Of a stretch of 64,000 nucleotides of DNA, positions 28,221 through 36,560 are shown piece after piece (position 1 is the stretch's first letter; each line of letters starts with the position of its first letter). Where the stretch lies: positions 1 through 64,000 of the forward strand of contig NZ_FYAS01000003.1 in the NCBI RefSeq assembly GCF_900185715.1. Reading direction: 5' to 3'. Position numbers and translations under genes: made by a program. This DNA comes from Allobosea sp. CS1GBMeth4. Lineage in GTDB: Bacteria; Pseudomonadota; Alphaproteobacteria; Rhizobiales; Beijerinckiaceae. The notes under the pieces are model-generated. The model was not told the DNA's origin, did no database searches, and saw only the letters and a list, made by a program, of their open reading frames with translations.

Positions 28221-28976
28221 CTATTCCAGCCCCCATTTCGCCAGGATCTTGTCGAGCGTGCCGTCCGCCCTGACCTTGGCGAGGCCGGCATTGACCTTCT
28301 TCAGCAATTCGCCATCGCTCTTGCGCACGCCGATGCCGACCGAGCCGGTGATGGTCGGCTTGTAGGATTTGACCAGGCGCACGTTCGGGAACTGCCCCTG
28401 CTTGAGCGTATACGCCATGATCGGCGCATCGGCGAAAGCGGCCTGGATGCGCCCGGCATTGACGTCGGCGAGGATGTCCGGCGAGGTCTTGTAGAGCTTC
28501 ACCTCCGAGAACAGCCCGGTCTTCTGCAGCGCGTCGACATAGGCGGTGCCGATCTGCGCACCGACGGCGTACCCCTTCATGTCGGCGAAGGAGACATAAT
28601 CCTTCTTGTCGGAGGCCGGGACCAGAAGACCCTCGCCATAGGTGTAGATCGGGTCGGAGAAATCGATCACCTCCTTGCGGGCGGGGGTGATGTACATCGC
28701 CGCAGAGATGAGATCGATCTTGTTGCTGGTCAGCGAGGCGACCAGCGTGGAGAACTGCATGCCCTCGACCTCGACCTTGAAGTCAGAGGCTGCGGCGATC
28801 GCCTTGATCAGGTCGACCATCACGCCTTCGATCGTGTTGGTCTTGGTGTCGAGGAAGGTGAACGGCATGCCGGTCGGGGTCGAGCCGACCTTGAGGACGG
28901 ACTGGGCGGCGGCCGGCGATATGGCCGCAGCAGCGGCGCCTCCGGCCAGCAAGGTCAGAAAGGTCCGGCGTTCCAT
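28221..28976 (-). CDS. Amino-acid ABC periplasmic binding protein
   Basis: A 251-residue SBP_bac_3-type protein starting LKVGSTPTGMPFTFLDTK, with the family block MVDLIKAIAAASDFKVE and ISAAMYITPARKEVIDFSDPI. The signal peptide begins MERRTFLTLLAGG, with a twin-arginine pattern, so Tat export is possible. It is the receptor for the polar amino-acid importer downstream. It diverges from the cupin regulator, with two operator-like palindromes between. Confidence 0.88.
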   Translation of the reverse strand: MERRTFLTLLAGGAAAAAISPAAAQSVLKVGSTPTGMPFTFLDTKTNTIEGVMVDLIKAIAAASDFKVEVEGMQFSTLVASLTSNKIDLISAAMYITPARKEVIDFSDPIYTYGEGLLVPASDKKDYVSFADMKGYAVGAQIGTAYVDALQKTGLFSEVKLYKTSPDILADVNAGRIQAAFADAPIMAYTLKQGQFPNVRLVKSYKPTITGSVGIGVRKSDGELLKKVNAGLAKVRADGTLDKILAKWGLE

Positions 28977-29028
28977 GGCAATGTCCCCTCATTTTTCCGT
29001 GCGCCCGGTGAGGGCGTCGGCCCATATT

Positions 29029-29093
29029 TTCATGAGTATGAAGATACGAGCATAGGACGATCTTGCCGGCAAGTGATTTTCATGCACATGAAA
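29029..29093. promoter_or_regulatory. Two TTTCAT-N4-ATGAAA operators between the ABC genes and the cupin-HTH regulator
   Basis: Palindrome 1 is TTCAT-GAGT-ATGAA at 29029-29042; palindrome 2 is TTTCAT-GCAC-ATGAAA at 29078-29093. Their centres are 50 bp apart. Both lie between the divergent binding-protein and regulator genes. Similar TTTCAT/ATGAAA dyads are recognised by XRE-cupin regulators of the PuuR type, so the product of the adjacent gene is the natural candidate. Confidence 0.7.
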
Positions 29094-29113
29094 TTAGGAG
29101 AAAAGGAATTGCG

Positions 29114-29701
29114 ATGAGCCTGCCTGCCGCCGACCTGCCGCATCTGCATGTCGACCGCGAGATCGGGGCGCGGCTGCGCCAACTCCGGCGCGCGCGCCGG
29201 CTGTCGCTGGAGGAGCTGGCGAGCCGCACCGGCCTCTCGATCGGCTTCCTCAGCCAGATCGAGCGCGGCCTGTCCTCGCCGACGCTGCGGGTGCTCGCGG
29301 CCATTGCGGATGCGCTCGCCGTCGCAATCTCCGAGCTCTTCCCGGCCGACGCCCGGCGCAGCGACCCGACCGCGACCATCGTCCGGCAGGCCGATCGCGG
29401 CGAGCTGCAGCTCTGGCGCTCCGGCATCCGCAAGCAGTTGCTGACGCCGCAGGCCGAAGGCGCCAAGCTCAATCTGTTCCTGGTCGAAATGGAGCCCGGC
29501 GCCAGCACGGGCGACGAGCACTACAGCCATAGCGGCGAGGAGGCGGGCCTCGTGCTCAGCGGCACCATGCTGCTCAATGTCGAGGCCGAGAGCTGGGTGA
29601 TGCGCGAGGGCGACAGTTTCCGCTTCCTGTCCTCACGCCCCCATCGCTTCGCCAATGGCGGCGAGGGCATCACCCGCGTGCTCTGGGTCAACTGCCTTTA
29701 G
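29114..29701 (+). CDS. XRE-family regulator with a C-terminal cupin domain (PuuR-like)
   Basis: A 195-residue protein. The N-terminal HTH (residues about 14-70) shows RLRQLRRARRLSLEELASRTGLSIGFLSQIERGLSSP, and the C-terminal half is a cupin (HYSHSGEEAGLVLSGTMLLNVE) that would bind the effector. I use ATG 29114, with AAGGAATT upstream; a farther in-frame start at 29063 lies inside palindrome 2. It likely represses the divergent importer and oxidase genes. Its stop codon is part of the repeat that follows. Confidence 0.87.
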   Translation: MSLPAADLPHLHVDREIGARLRQLRRARRLSLEELASRTGLSIGFLSQIERGLSSPTLRVLAAIADALAVAISELFPADARRSDPTATIVRQADRGELQLWRSGIRKQLLTPQAEGAKLNLFLVEMEPGASTGDEHYSHSGEEAGLVLSGTMLLNVEAESWVMREGDSFRFLSSRPHRFANGGEGITRVLWVNCL

Positions 29702-29814
29702 AGCGGGATCCGATCAGATCGACTCAATCTGATCGGTGAATCCGTCTCTCACTTTTAGCTTGGAGACCGCTTTACCGATCAGCTTGCGGTGCAAGCTGAT
29801 CGGCACGGGCTCTA
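29699..29814. repeat. 116-bp palindromic dispersed-type repeat
   Basis: The element begins TAGAGC (containing the upstream gene's stop codon TAG) and ends GCTCTA. Next to each end, and inverted, is CCGATCAG. Inside are two perfect stems: CCGATCAGAT/ATCTGATCGG (29710-29736) and CCGATCAGCTTGC/GCAAGCTGATCGG near the right end (29775-29803). The structure is that of non-autonomous palindromic repeats common in Hyphomicrobiales. Copy number elsewhere cannot be seen from this window. Confidence 0.75.
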
Positions 29815-30135
29815 ACCGTCAGCGCCATGCAAACGGCGCATAGCTGAAGCCTCTTCCGCCCCTTCGATCTGCGCGCAACCCAATGCCGCCATGAGGAAAG
29901 GCGGCTGGACAATACCGCTGCCCCGGCACGATCGTTCATGCAGGGAAACGCAAGGGAGGTTCGGCATGGCAGGACGCGCCGCCAGCAGGACCGCCCCGTT
30001 TGGCCCCTCGCAGGGGCTGCGGCGGCATGGCGGCCGGCCGCTCCGGATCGGGGCGGCAACCCAATGCCGGCCGGACGATCCCATCCTCCCTTCCAGGCAG
30101 AGAGCAGGCCTTACCGCGCAAGAGGATACGCAGCC
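29815..30135. other. Intergenic region without a supported gene
   Basis: With the repeat to its left this makes 434 bases between genes. It contains the 13-mer CAACCCAATGCCG twice (near 29877 and 30058). Open frames exist on both strands, but they lack usable starts, ribosome sites or recognisable motifs. The 3' end should hold the promoter for the following hydrolase gene; no convincing -35/-10 pair was found. Confidence 0.5.
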
Positions 30136-31008
30136 ATGACACAGGCGCGACGGCAGCAGCACGGTGCTCCAGAGGGGAACGGCGCAGAGGCGGGCCCCCC
30201 GGCCGAGGCCGGTGGCGAGTTCAGGGCCAGGCTGCCCGACGGGGCCGTGCTGCGCGCCCTGTCCCAGGGCCAGGGCCGGCCGCTGCTGCTGGTGAGCGGG
30301 CTCGGGGGGAATGCCGCCTTCTGGGACGACAATGCCGCGACGCTCGCGCGCTCCTTCCGCGTGCTGCGCCTCGACCAGCGCGGCATCGGCGCCAGCAGCC
30401 GCGGCACGGCTCGCTGCACGATCGACCAGCTGGCCCAGGACTGCCTCGCCGTCCTCGACGCGGCCGGTATCGAGCGCGCCACCATCCTCGGCCATTCGAC
30501 CGGCGGCTGCATCGGGCTTTCGCTGGCGCGCCAGGCGCCGGAACGGCTCGACGGGCTGATCCTGAGCGGCAGCTGGCTGAGGCAGAACCGCTACATGTCC
30601 GCGCTGTTCGAAACCCGTCTCGCCATCCTCGACCAGCACCCGCGCGCCTATGCCGCAACCGCGGCGCTGATGGCTTATCCACCCGTCTGGCTCGAGGCGC
30701 ATTGGAACGTCTACGAGAGAGCGGTCGCCGGCGCGCCGGACACGCCCGAGGCGAAGCAGGTGGTGCGCGAGCGCATCGATGCGCTGCGGTCCTTCGACGG
30801 CTCGGGCTGGGCCGGAGAGATCGACCGGCCGGCGCTGATCCTCGGCGCGCGCGACGACATGATCGTGCCGGCCTTCCTGCAGGACGAGCTCGCGGCCGCG
30901 ATGCCCGGCGCCCGCAAGACGCTGCTCGATTCCGGCGGCCATTTCTTTCCGATCTCGCGTCCGGACGCGTTCACCGCCAATGTGGCGGAGTGGATCGGCG
31001 GCCTGTGA
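30136..31008 (+). CDS. Alpha/beta-fold hydrolase
   Basis: A 290-residue hydrolase with oxyanion region LLLVSGLGGNAAFW, nucleophile elbow GHSTGG, an acid in GARDDMIVP and catalytic His in GGHFFP. The order of motifs resembles 3-oxoadipate enol-lactonases and RutD-like aminoacrylate hydrolases. The ATG at 30136 has GAGGA upstream; in-frame sequence before it is Arg/Pro-rich and unsupported. No linked pathway gene fixes the substrate. Confidence 0.82.
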   Translation: MTQARRQQHGAPEGNGAEAGPPAEAGGEFRARLPDGAVLRALSQGQGRPLLLVSGLGGNAAFWDDNAATLARSFRVLRLDQRGIGASSRGTARCTIDQLAQDCLAVLDAAGIERATILGHSTGGCIGLSLARQAPERLDGLILSGSWLRQNRYMSALFETRLAILDQHPRAYAATAALMAYPPVWLEAHWNVYERAVAGAPDTPEAKQVVRERIDALRSFDGSGWAGEIDRPALILGARDDMIVPAFLQDELAAAMPGARKTLLDSGGHFFPISRPDAFTANVAEWIGGL

Positions 31009-31092
31009 CGGCGGCCGCGACGAACTGCCCCGTGTCCAACGGAGCGGGCTGCGCTATCTCAGAACGCCTCCAAATCGAAGAAGGACGACCCG

Positions 31093-31482
31093 ATGAGACC
31101 AATCGCCAGCGCCGCCCTGTTTGTCCTCGCCGTGACGGCGGCCCATCCCGCCGCGGCGCAGGACGTCGCCGCCGGGGAGCGTTCGTGGAACAAGTGCCGC
31201 GCCTGCCACCAGATCGGCGAAGGCGCCAAGAACCTGGTCGGCCCGCACCTCAACGGCCTGTTCGGCCGGCATACCGGCGAGGTCGAGGGCTACAGCTATT
31301 CGGCCGCGAACAAGGGCGCCAACCTGACCTGGGACGAGGCGACCTTCGCCGAGTACATCAAGGACCCGAAGGCCAAGATCCCCGGCACCAAGATGGTCTT
31401 CGCCGGCATCAAGAACGAGCAGGAGATCAAGGACCTCACCGCCTTCCTCAAGCAGTTCGGCAAGGACGGCAAGAAGATGTGA
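31093..31482 (+). CDS. Periplasmic class I c-type cytochrome (cytochrome c2-like)
   Basis: A 129-residue protein with a Sec signal peptide (residues 1-22, cleavage near AAAQD). The single haem site is Cys35-x-x-Cys38-His39 (CRACH), and the axial methionine is Met100 in GTKMVFAG. It ends with the KDLTAFLKQF helix typical of cytochrome c2/c550. It would shuttle electrons in the periplasm. A weak GGGCC hairpin follows the stop. Confidence 0.9.
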   Translation: MRPIASAALFVLAVTAAHPAAAQDVAAGERSWNKCRACHQIGEGAKNLVGPHLNGLFGRHTGEVEGYSYSAANKGANLTWDEATFAEYIKDPKAKIPGTKMVFAGIKNEQEIKDLTAFLKQFGKDGKKM

Positions 31483-31649
31483 GCAGGGCCGAAGCGGCCC
31501 GCGGATCGACCGCCCCCGGCAGCTCGGCAACGCTCCCCCGATCGACGACACGCAGGCCGGGGCCGGCCTGCGGTGAAATCATATTGCCGGCTACAAAATT
31601 CCCTGGCGAGCCGCGGCCCGAATCACCGTATGCTGCCGCCGGAGGGAGC

Positions 31650-32111
31650 ATGGGGAAATCGGCAAGGACCGCGAAGGCGGCCAGCAAGCGCGCGGCGGAG
31701 CCCAAGGTCCAGATCGGTGCCATACCGTACCGTCACCGACCCGACGGCACCGCCGAGATCATGCTGGTGACGACGCGCGAGACGCAGCGCTGGATCGTGC
31801 CGAAGGGCTGGCCGATCCGCGGGCTGAAGGGCCATGAGGCGGCCGCCCGCGAAGCGATGGAGGAAGCCGGCCTCCTCGGCGAGGTCGGCAAGAAGCCGAT
31901 CGGACGCTACACCTACTGGAAAAGGCGCACGCGCGATTTCGTGCTGTGCAAGGTCAGGCTCTACCTTCTGGCGGTGAAGGAACAGCTGCCGACCTGGCCG
32001 GAGAAGGAGCAGCGTCGCTGCCAATGGTTCGCCCAGGCCGACGCCGCCGACCTCGTCGACGAACCGGCGCTCGGTGCGATCCTGCGCAGCCTGAAGCTCG
32101 ACCAGCCCTGA
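31650..32111 (+). CDS. Nudix hydrolase
   Basis: A 153-residue protein with a Nudix box GLKGHEAAAREAMEEAGL (REAMEE core, Mg2+-binding glutamates). The lead-in IVPKGWPIRGLKG and tail WKRRTRDFVLCKVRLY resemble diphosphoinositol-polyphosphate phosphohydrolase-type Nudix proteins. The N-terminus is basic (KSARTAKAASKRAAEPK). The start at 31650 is preceded by GGAGGGA; longer frames run through the cytochrome and hydrolase genes and are shadows. It hydrolyses a nucleoside- or inositol-linked diphosphate. Confidence 0.83.
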   Translation: MGKSARTAKAASKRAAEPKVQIGAIPYRHRPDGTAEIMLVTTRETQRWIVPKGWPIRGLKGHEAAAREAMEEAGLLGEVGKKPIGRYTYWKRRTRDFVLCKVRLYLLAVKEQLPTWPEKEQRRCQWFAQADAADLVDEPALGAILRSLKLDQP

Positions 32112-32121
32112 CACCGCTTTC

Positions 32122-32862
32122 TCAACGCGCGTCGTGGAAGATCAGCCCGGTGGTATAGCGCTCGCCCGAGCGCACGCGGCTGACGCCATGGCGCAGATTG
32201 ACGCGATAGGTGCCACGCGCGCCGCGCACGGGCCGGTGCTGCACGGCGAAGATCGCCGCTTCGCCCAGCCGCAGCGGCACGACCTCCGGCCGGGACTGCA
32301 TGCGCGGCCGCTGCTCGACCAGGGTGAACTCGCCGCCGGTGAAATCGCGGCCAGGCTCGGAGAGCAGGATCACCATCTGGAACGGGAAGAACAGGTCGCC
32401 GTAAAGGTCCTGGTGCAGGCAGTTGTAGTCCCCCGGGCCGTATTTCAGCAGCAGCGGCGTCGGCCGCTCCTGCCCCTGCGCGCGACATGAAGCCAGGAAG
32501 TCCTCGAGCCGGTCCGGATAGCGCGTGGCGATGCCGAGCGCCGTATTCCAGCGATTGGCGATCGGGGCCAGCCGGGCATAGATCAGCGGGCGCAGCGCCG
32601 CGATGGCTTCTGGCAGGGGATAGGCGAAATACTGGTATTCGCCGCGCCCGAAGCCATGGTGCGCCATGACGATGCGGCTGCGGAAATGCCGGGGCTCGCC
32701 ATAGAGCGCCCGCAGCGCCGCGCAGCTGCCGGCGTCGAGCAGCGGCCCGGTGAGGCCGACGCCGTATTCGTCCAGCTCCGCCGAGATCCGCCCCCAGTCG
32801 AGCGCAGGCACGCGCTCGCCGATCGTCCGCGCCTCCGCCGCAAGCGATGCCGCCGTCGCCAT
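32122..32862 (-). CDS. 2-oxoglutarate/Fe(II) oxygenase of the DUF2086 (Oxygenase-NA) family
   Basis: A 246-residue protein. The facial Fe(II) triad is His150, Asp152 (HQDLYGD) and His225 (NLRHGVSR), with a likely 2OG-binding Arg at 229 or 231. Blocks such as YQYFAYPLPE and GDYNCLHQDLYGD fit the DUF2086 family, whose Pfam note proposes oxidative repair of damaged DNA bases; that function is not proven here. The start at 32862 follows GGAGG by 8 bases. It diverges from copA across the CueR promoter and converges on the Nudix gene. Confidence 0.78.
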   Translation of the reverse strand: MATAASLAAEARTIGERVPALDWGRISAELDEYGVGLTGPLLDAGSCAALRALYGEPRHFRSRIVMAHHGFGRGEYQYFAYPLPEAIAALRPLIYARLAPIANRWNTALGIATRYPDRLEDFLASCRAQGQERPTPLLLKYGPGDYNCLHQDLYGDLFFPFQMVILLSEPGRDFTGGEFTLVEQRPRMQSRPEVVPLRLGEAAIFAVQHRPVRGARGTYRVNLRHGVSRVRSGERYTTGLIFHDAR

Positions 32863-32981
32863 GGCCTTGTCCTCCGCCGTTCCTGCCGGCGGGATGAAGC
32901 GCGGCGACACCGGCTCGCGACACCCGGTTTCTGCCTCGTCCGGGGCCGGCGCAAGCGGCGCGCCGAGGCGAAAACGACCGC

Positions 32982-33012
32982 TTGACCTTCCTATCATGGG
33001 AAGGTGTAGCCA
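32982..33012 (+). promoter_or_regulatory. CueR-type copper-inducible promoter of copA
   Basis: -35 TTGACC (32982-32987) and -10 TAGCCA (33007-33012) are separated by 19 bp, the overlong spacer used by MerR-family activators. The dyad ACCTTCC-N7-GGAAGGT at 32985-33005 fills the spacer and matches the CueR consensus exactly. The cueR gene lies just after copA, so the regulator is local. Confidence 0.93.
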
Positions 33013-33041
33013 TCTTCCGACATGAGAAGGAAGGTACGCGC

Positions 33042-35570
33042 ATGACGATGCATGCGAAGCACGACGCGCTTGCAGCCGGAATCGGGGTGATCGACATCCC
33101 GGTCGGCGGGATGAGCTGCGCCTCCTGCGTCGGACGGGTCGAGAAGGCCATCGCCGCGGTCACGGGCGTGCGCAGAGCCGAAGTCAACCTCGCGACCGGC
33201 AAGGCGCGCGTGACGCTGGCCGGGGCGCGGAGCGAAGCGATCGCCGAAGCGATCCGCACCGCCGGCTACGAGCCCGCCGCGACGGAGATCACGCTGGCGA
33301 TCTCCGACATGACCTGCGCCTCCTGCGTCGGCCGCGTCGAGAAGGCGCTGCGCGCCGTTCCCGGCGTCGTGGACGCCCAGGTCAATCTCGCGACCGAGCG
33401 GGCGAGCGTCCGGGCCTTCGGCGGTGACATCACGCCGGCGCTCATCGCGGCCGTCGCCGTCGCGGGCTACAAGGCCAGCCCTTTCAGCCAGCGCCAGGGC
33501 GGCGGAGACGATGCCGCGGCGACGCGCCGCCGGGCGGAGCAGAGCGCGCTCGGTCGCGCCGTGGTGGTGGCGGCGCTGGCGACCCTCCCGCTGATGGCGC
33601 TCGAAATGGGGCCGCATCTCAGCGAGGCCTTCCACCACTGGCTGCACGGCCGCGCCGACGCCTTCACGCTGAAGCTCGCGGCCTTCGCGCTCGCGACCAT
33701 CGTGCTGTTCGGGCCCGGCCTGCGCTTCTTCGCGAAGGGCTGGCCGGCGCTGCTGCGCGGCGCACCGGACATGAACGCGCTGGTCATGCTCGGGGCCGGC
33801 GCCGCCTATGCCTATTCGGTGGTCGCGACCTTCGCGCCCGACCTGCTGCCGGAGGGCACCCTCTATACCTATTTCGAGACGGGCGCCGTGATCGTCACGC
33901 TGATCCTGCTCGGGCGCTGGTTCGAAGCCCGCGCCAGGGGCAGGACCAGCGAGGCGATCAGACGGCTGGTCCAGCTTCAGGCGCGCTTCGCCCGCGTGCT
34001 GCGCGACGGCGTCGAGCACGAGATCGCGATCGAGCACGTCCGCGTCGGCGATCTCGTGCTGGTCCGGCCGGGCGAGAAGATCCCGGTCGACGGCGCGGTC
34101 GTCGAGGGCTCCTCCTATGTCGACGAGGCGATGGTGACGGGCGAGCCGGCCCCGGCCCACAAGGGCGTGGGCTCGGCCGTGATCGGCGGCACGATCAACC
34201 GCAACGGCGCGCTGCGCTTCCGGGCCGAGAAGGTCGGCGCCGATACCTTGCTCGCCCAGATCCTGCGCATGGTCGAGCAGGCCCAGGGCGCCAAGCTACC
34301 GATCCAGGCCCTGGTCGACCGCGTCACCAACCGGTTCGTGCCGGCGGTGATCGCCGCGGCGGCGCTGACCTTCGCCGCCTGGCTCGCCATTGGCCCCTCG
34401 CCCGCACTGACCTATGCGCTGGTCAATGCCGTCGCGGTGCTGATCGTCGCCTGCCCCTGCGCCATGGGGCTGGCGACGCCCACCTCGATCATGGTCGGCA
34501 CCGGGCGCGCCGCCGAGCTCGGCATCCTCTTCCGGCAGGGCGCTGCGCTGCAGGGGCTGAGCGAGATCACGACCGTCGCCTTCGACAAGACCGGCACGCT
34601 GACCAGGGGCCGGCCCGAGGTGACGCACCTCGTCGCGGCGGACGGCATCGCGGAAGAGGAGGCCCTGCGCCTCGCCGCCTCGGCCGAGAGCGCCTCAGAG
34701 CACCCTTCCGCCGAAGCGATCGTGGCGGAAGCCAGGCGGCGCGGCCTCGCTTTGGCGCCCGCCGCCGACTTCACCGCCGAGCCGGGGCTCGGCATCACGG
34801 CGCGCGTCGACGGGCACATCGTTGCGGTCGGCTCGGGCCGCCTGATGGCGGAGCGGGCGGTTCCGGTCGGCACCCTGGCCGAGACGGCCGCCGCCTTCGC
34901 CCGCGCCGGCGGCAGCCCGCTCTATATAGCGGTCGACGGCAGGCTGGCCGGCCTCGTCGTCGTGGCCGACCAGATCAAGTCGGGCACGCCGGCGGCGCTC
35001 GACGCGCTCAGGGCGCTCGGCCTGCGCATCGTCATGGTGACGGGCGACAACCGCGCCACGGCCGAGGCGATCGCCGCCCGCCTCGGCATCGAAGCGGTCG
35101 AGGCCGAGGTGCTGCCGACCGACAAGGCCGCGATCGTGAAGCGCCTGCAGCAGGGTGGCGGCGGCGTCGCCTTCGTCGGCGACGGCATCAACGACGCGCC
35201 TGCCCTGGCCCAGGCCGATATCGGCATCGCCATGGGCGCCGGCACCGACATAGCGATCGAGAGCGCCGACATCGTCCTGATCTCGGGCGATCTGCGCCAT
35301 GTGCCGGAGGCGATCGGCCTGTCCAGGGCGACGATGGCGAACATCCGCCAGAATCTCGGCTGGGCCTTCGGCTACAACGTGCTGCTGATCCCGGTCGCGG
35401 CCGGGCTCGCCTATCCGCTCTGGGGCGTGCTGATGTCGCCGGTCTTCGCCAGCTTCGCCATGGCCTTCTCCAGCGTCAGCGTGCTCGCGAACGCGCTCCG
35501 GCTGCGTCGCTTCGCGGCGGAGCGCGGCGCGGCGCCGCCCGCGCCGGACGCAGCCCCGGCAACCGCCTGA
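33042..35570 (+). CDS. copA: Copper-exporting P1B-type ATPase CopA
   Basis: An 842-residue P-type ATPase with two N-terminal metal-binding domains (GMSCASC and DMTCASC). About eight membrane helices follow, including the CPC motif (Cys471-Pro-Cys473, [12 protein letters not shown]). The phosphorylation site is Asp515 in [15 protein letters not shown] (HP motif), TGDN and [14 protein letters not shown] are also present. The short N-terminus contains MHAKH. It exports Cu(I) from the cytoplasm. The ATG at 33042 follows GAAGGAAGG; an upstream TTG in frame overlaps the -35 box and is not a start. cueR follows after 11 bases. Confidence 0.96.
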   Translation: MTMHAKHDALAAGIGVIDIPVGGMSCASCVGRVEKAIAAVTGVRRAEVNLATGKARVTLAGARSEAIAEAIRTAGYEPAATEITLAISDMTCASCVGRVEKALRAVPGVVDAQVNLATERASVRAFGGDITPALIAAVAVAGYKASPFSQRQGGGDDAAATRRRAEQSALGRAVVVAALATLPLMALEMGPHLSEAFHHWLHGRADAFTLKLAAFALATIVLFGPGLRFFAKGWPALLRGAPDMNALVMLGAGAAYAYSVVATFAPDLLPEGTLYTYFETGAVIVTLILLGRWFEARARGRTSEAIRRLVQLQARFARVLRDGVEHEIAIEHVRVGDLVLVRPGEKIPVDGAVVEGSSYVDEAMVTGEPAPAHKGVGSAVIGGTINRNGALRFRAEKVGADTLLAQILRMVEQAQGAKLPIQALVDRVTNRFVPAVIAAAALTFAAWLAIGPSPALTYALVNAVAVLIVACPCAMGLATPTSIMVGTGRAAELGILFRQGAALQGLSEITTVAFDKTGTLTRGRPEVTHLVAADGIAEEEALRLAASAESASEHPSAEAIVAEARRRGLALAPAADFTAEPGLGITARVDGHIVAVGSGRLMAERAVPVGTLAETAAAFARAGGSPLYIAVDGRLAGLVVVADQIKSGTPAALDALRALGLRIVMVTGDNRATAEAIAARLGIEAVEAEVLPTDKAAIVKRLQQGGGGVAFVGDGINDAPALAQADIGIAMGAGTDIAIESADIVLISGDLRHVPEAIGLSRATMANIRQNLGWAFGYNVLLIPVAAGLAYPLWGVLMSPVFASFAMAFSSVSVLANALRLRRFAAERGAAPPAPDAAPATA

Positions 35571-35581
35571 AGGAGGACGGA

Positions 35582-35974
35582 ATGAACATCGGACAAGCCG
35601 CCGAGGCCTCGGGCGTCAGCGCCAAGATGATCCGCTATTACGAGCAGATCGGGCTGATCGAGCCGCCGGCCCGCTCGCAATCGGGCTACCGCGTCTATGC
35701 CGAGCAGAACGTGCATACGCTGCGCTTCGTGCGCCGGGCCCGCAGCCTCGGTTTCTCGGTCGAGGAGACGGGGGCGCTGCTGGCGCTATGGCGGGACCGC
35801 AGCCGCGCGAGCGCCGATGTCAAGGCGCTCGCGCTGAAGCATGTGGCGGAGCTGGAGGAGAAGGCCGCGGCGCTGCAGGCGATGGCGACGACGCTGCGCC
35901 ATCTCGCCAGCCATTGCCATGGCGACAGGCGGCCGGACTGCCCGATCCTCGATGAGATCGGCGCGGGGAGCTGA
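35582..35974 (+). CDS. cueR: CueR, Cu(I)-responsive MerR-family activator
   Basis: A 130-residue MerR protein: HTH (MNIGQAAEASGVSAKMIRYYEQIGLI), a dimerization helix, and the CueR metal loop with Cys112 and Cys120 (CHGDRRPDCPIL), which bind Cu(I) in two-coordinate fashion. It is co-transcribed with copA and would activate the promoter at 32982-33012. A GC-rich hairpin follows. Confidence 0.95.
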   Translation: MNIGQAAEASGVSAKMIRYYEQIGLIEPPARSQSGYRVYAEQNVHTLRFVRRARSLGFSVEETGALLALWRDRSRASADVKALALKHVAELEEKAAALQAMATTLRHLASHCHGDRRPDCPILDEIGAGS

Positions 35975-36014
35975 GCGCTTCCGCTCCGGCGCCTCCGTGC
36001 CGTGCGCGAAGCAA

Positions 36015-36046
36015 AGCGCCGGCAGCCCCTGCGGGCTCCCGGCGCT
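36015..36046. terminator. Stem-loop between cueR and the convergent small gene
   Basis: A 14-bp stem with one mismatch (AGCGCCGGCAGCCC, loop CTGC, GGGCTCCCGGCGCT). There is no T-tract, so it may act as a factor-dependent or bidirectional terminator between the convergent genes. Confidence 0.5.
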
Positions 36047-36074
36047 CCAGCGAATCAGGACGTGGCAGCGCCGG

Positions 36075-36356
36075 TCAGCGCCGCATCGCCTCCGCAAGGC
36101 GGGGCGAGAAGGTCCGGCTCGGCCGGCGGACCACGACGACGGACCGGTTCGGCGTCGTCACGGTGGTGCGGTGCGCCGCCTTGCGGATCAGCGGCACGAC
36201 CTCGGCGACCGGCACGCCCATCAGCTGGGCGGCGAGCTCCGCCTGATGCTCGGGCGAATCGCTCATGCACTGCGCCGCGGTCACCGCCTCTTCCAGGGTC
36301 GGCAGCTCGACGCGGGGGCGCAGGATGCGCGGGGGAGGATTCTTGTAGTCGGGCAT
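36075..36356 (-). CDS. Small hypothetical protein
   Basis: A 93-residue protein I do not recognise. It begins MPDYKNPPPRILRPRVELP and ends RTFSPRLAEAMRR, with a central helical part holding LMGVPVAEVVPLIRKAA. A good AAGGAG precedes the ATG and codon bias matches its neighbours. There is no signal peptide. It diverges from the P450 gene across a region with strong palindromes. Confidence 0.65.
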   Translation of the reverse strand: MPDYKNPPPRILRPRVELPTLEEAVTAAQCMSDSPEHQAELAAQLMGVPVAEVVPLIRKAAHRTTVTTPNRSVVVVRRPSRTFSPRLAEAMRR

Positions 36357-36392
36357 CTCGATGGCTCCTTGGGATGCCTAAGGTAGCATCTA

Positions 36393-36437
36393 TTGTGCAC
36401 TGCACAAGATTGCATTGGATTGTTTTCTGCAATGCAA
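36393..36437. promoter_or_regulatory. TGCA-rich palindromes between the small gene and the P450 gene
   Basis: TTGTGCA-C-TGCACAA (36393-36407) is a perfect 15-bp palindrome; TTGCATT (36410-36416) and AATGCAA (36431-36437) form a second inverted repeat. The region is AT-rich compared with its surroundings. TGC-rich repeats of this kind are bound by the PHA-metabolism regulator PhaR in alphaproteobacteria, but nothing else here supports PhaR, so the regulator is unknown. Confidence 0.5.
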
Positions 36438-36560
36438 CAATCGCAGGACGACATGGCACGCGGCTTGCGCCTTCGGAATGCCCAAAACCAGCGGGAGATT
36501 GTCGCCGTCAGAGGCGGTTCCGACCGGGCGGTCCGGCCGCCTGCGCGAGGGAGGGCCCGC

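Noticed and set aside
29812..30942. Minus-strand open frame of 376 codons over the alpha/beta hydrolase
   Set aside because: No motif or ribosome site; the hydrolase on the plus strand has a full catalytic triad.
32982..33041. Upstream TTG as the copA start
   Set aside because: It coincides with the -35 box of the CueR promoter, so it lies before the transcript begins.
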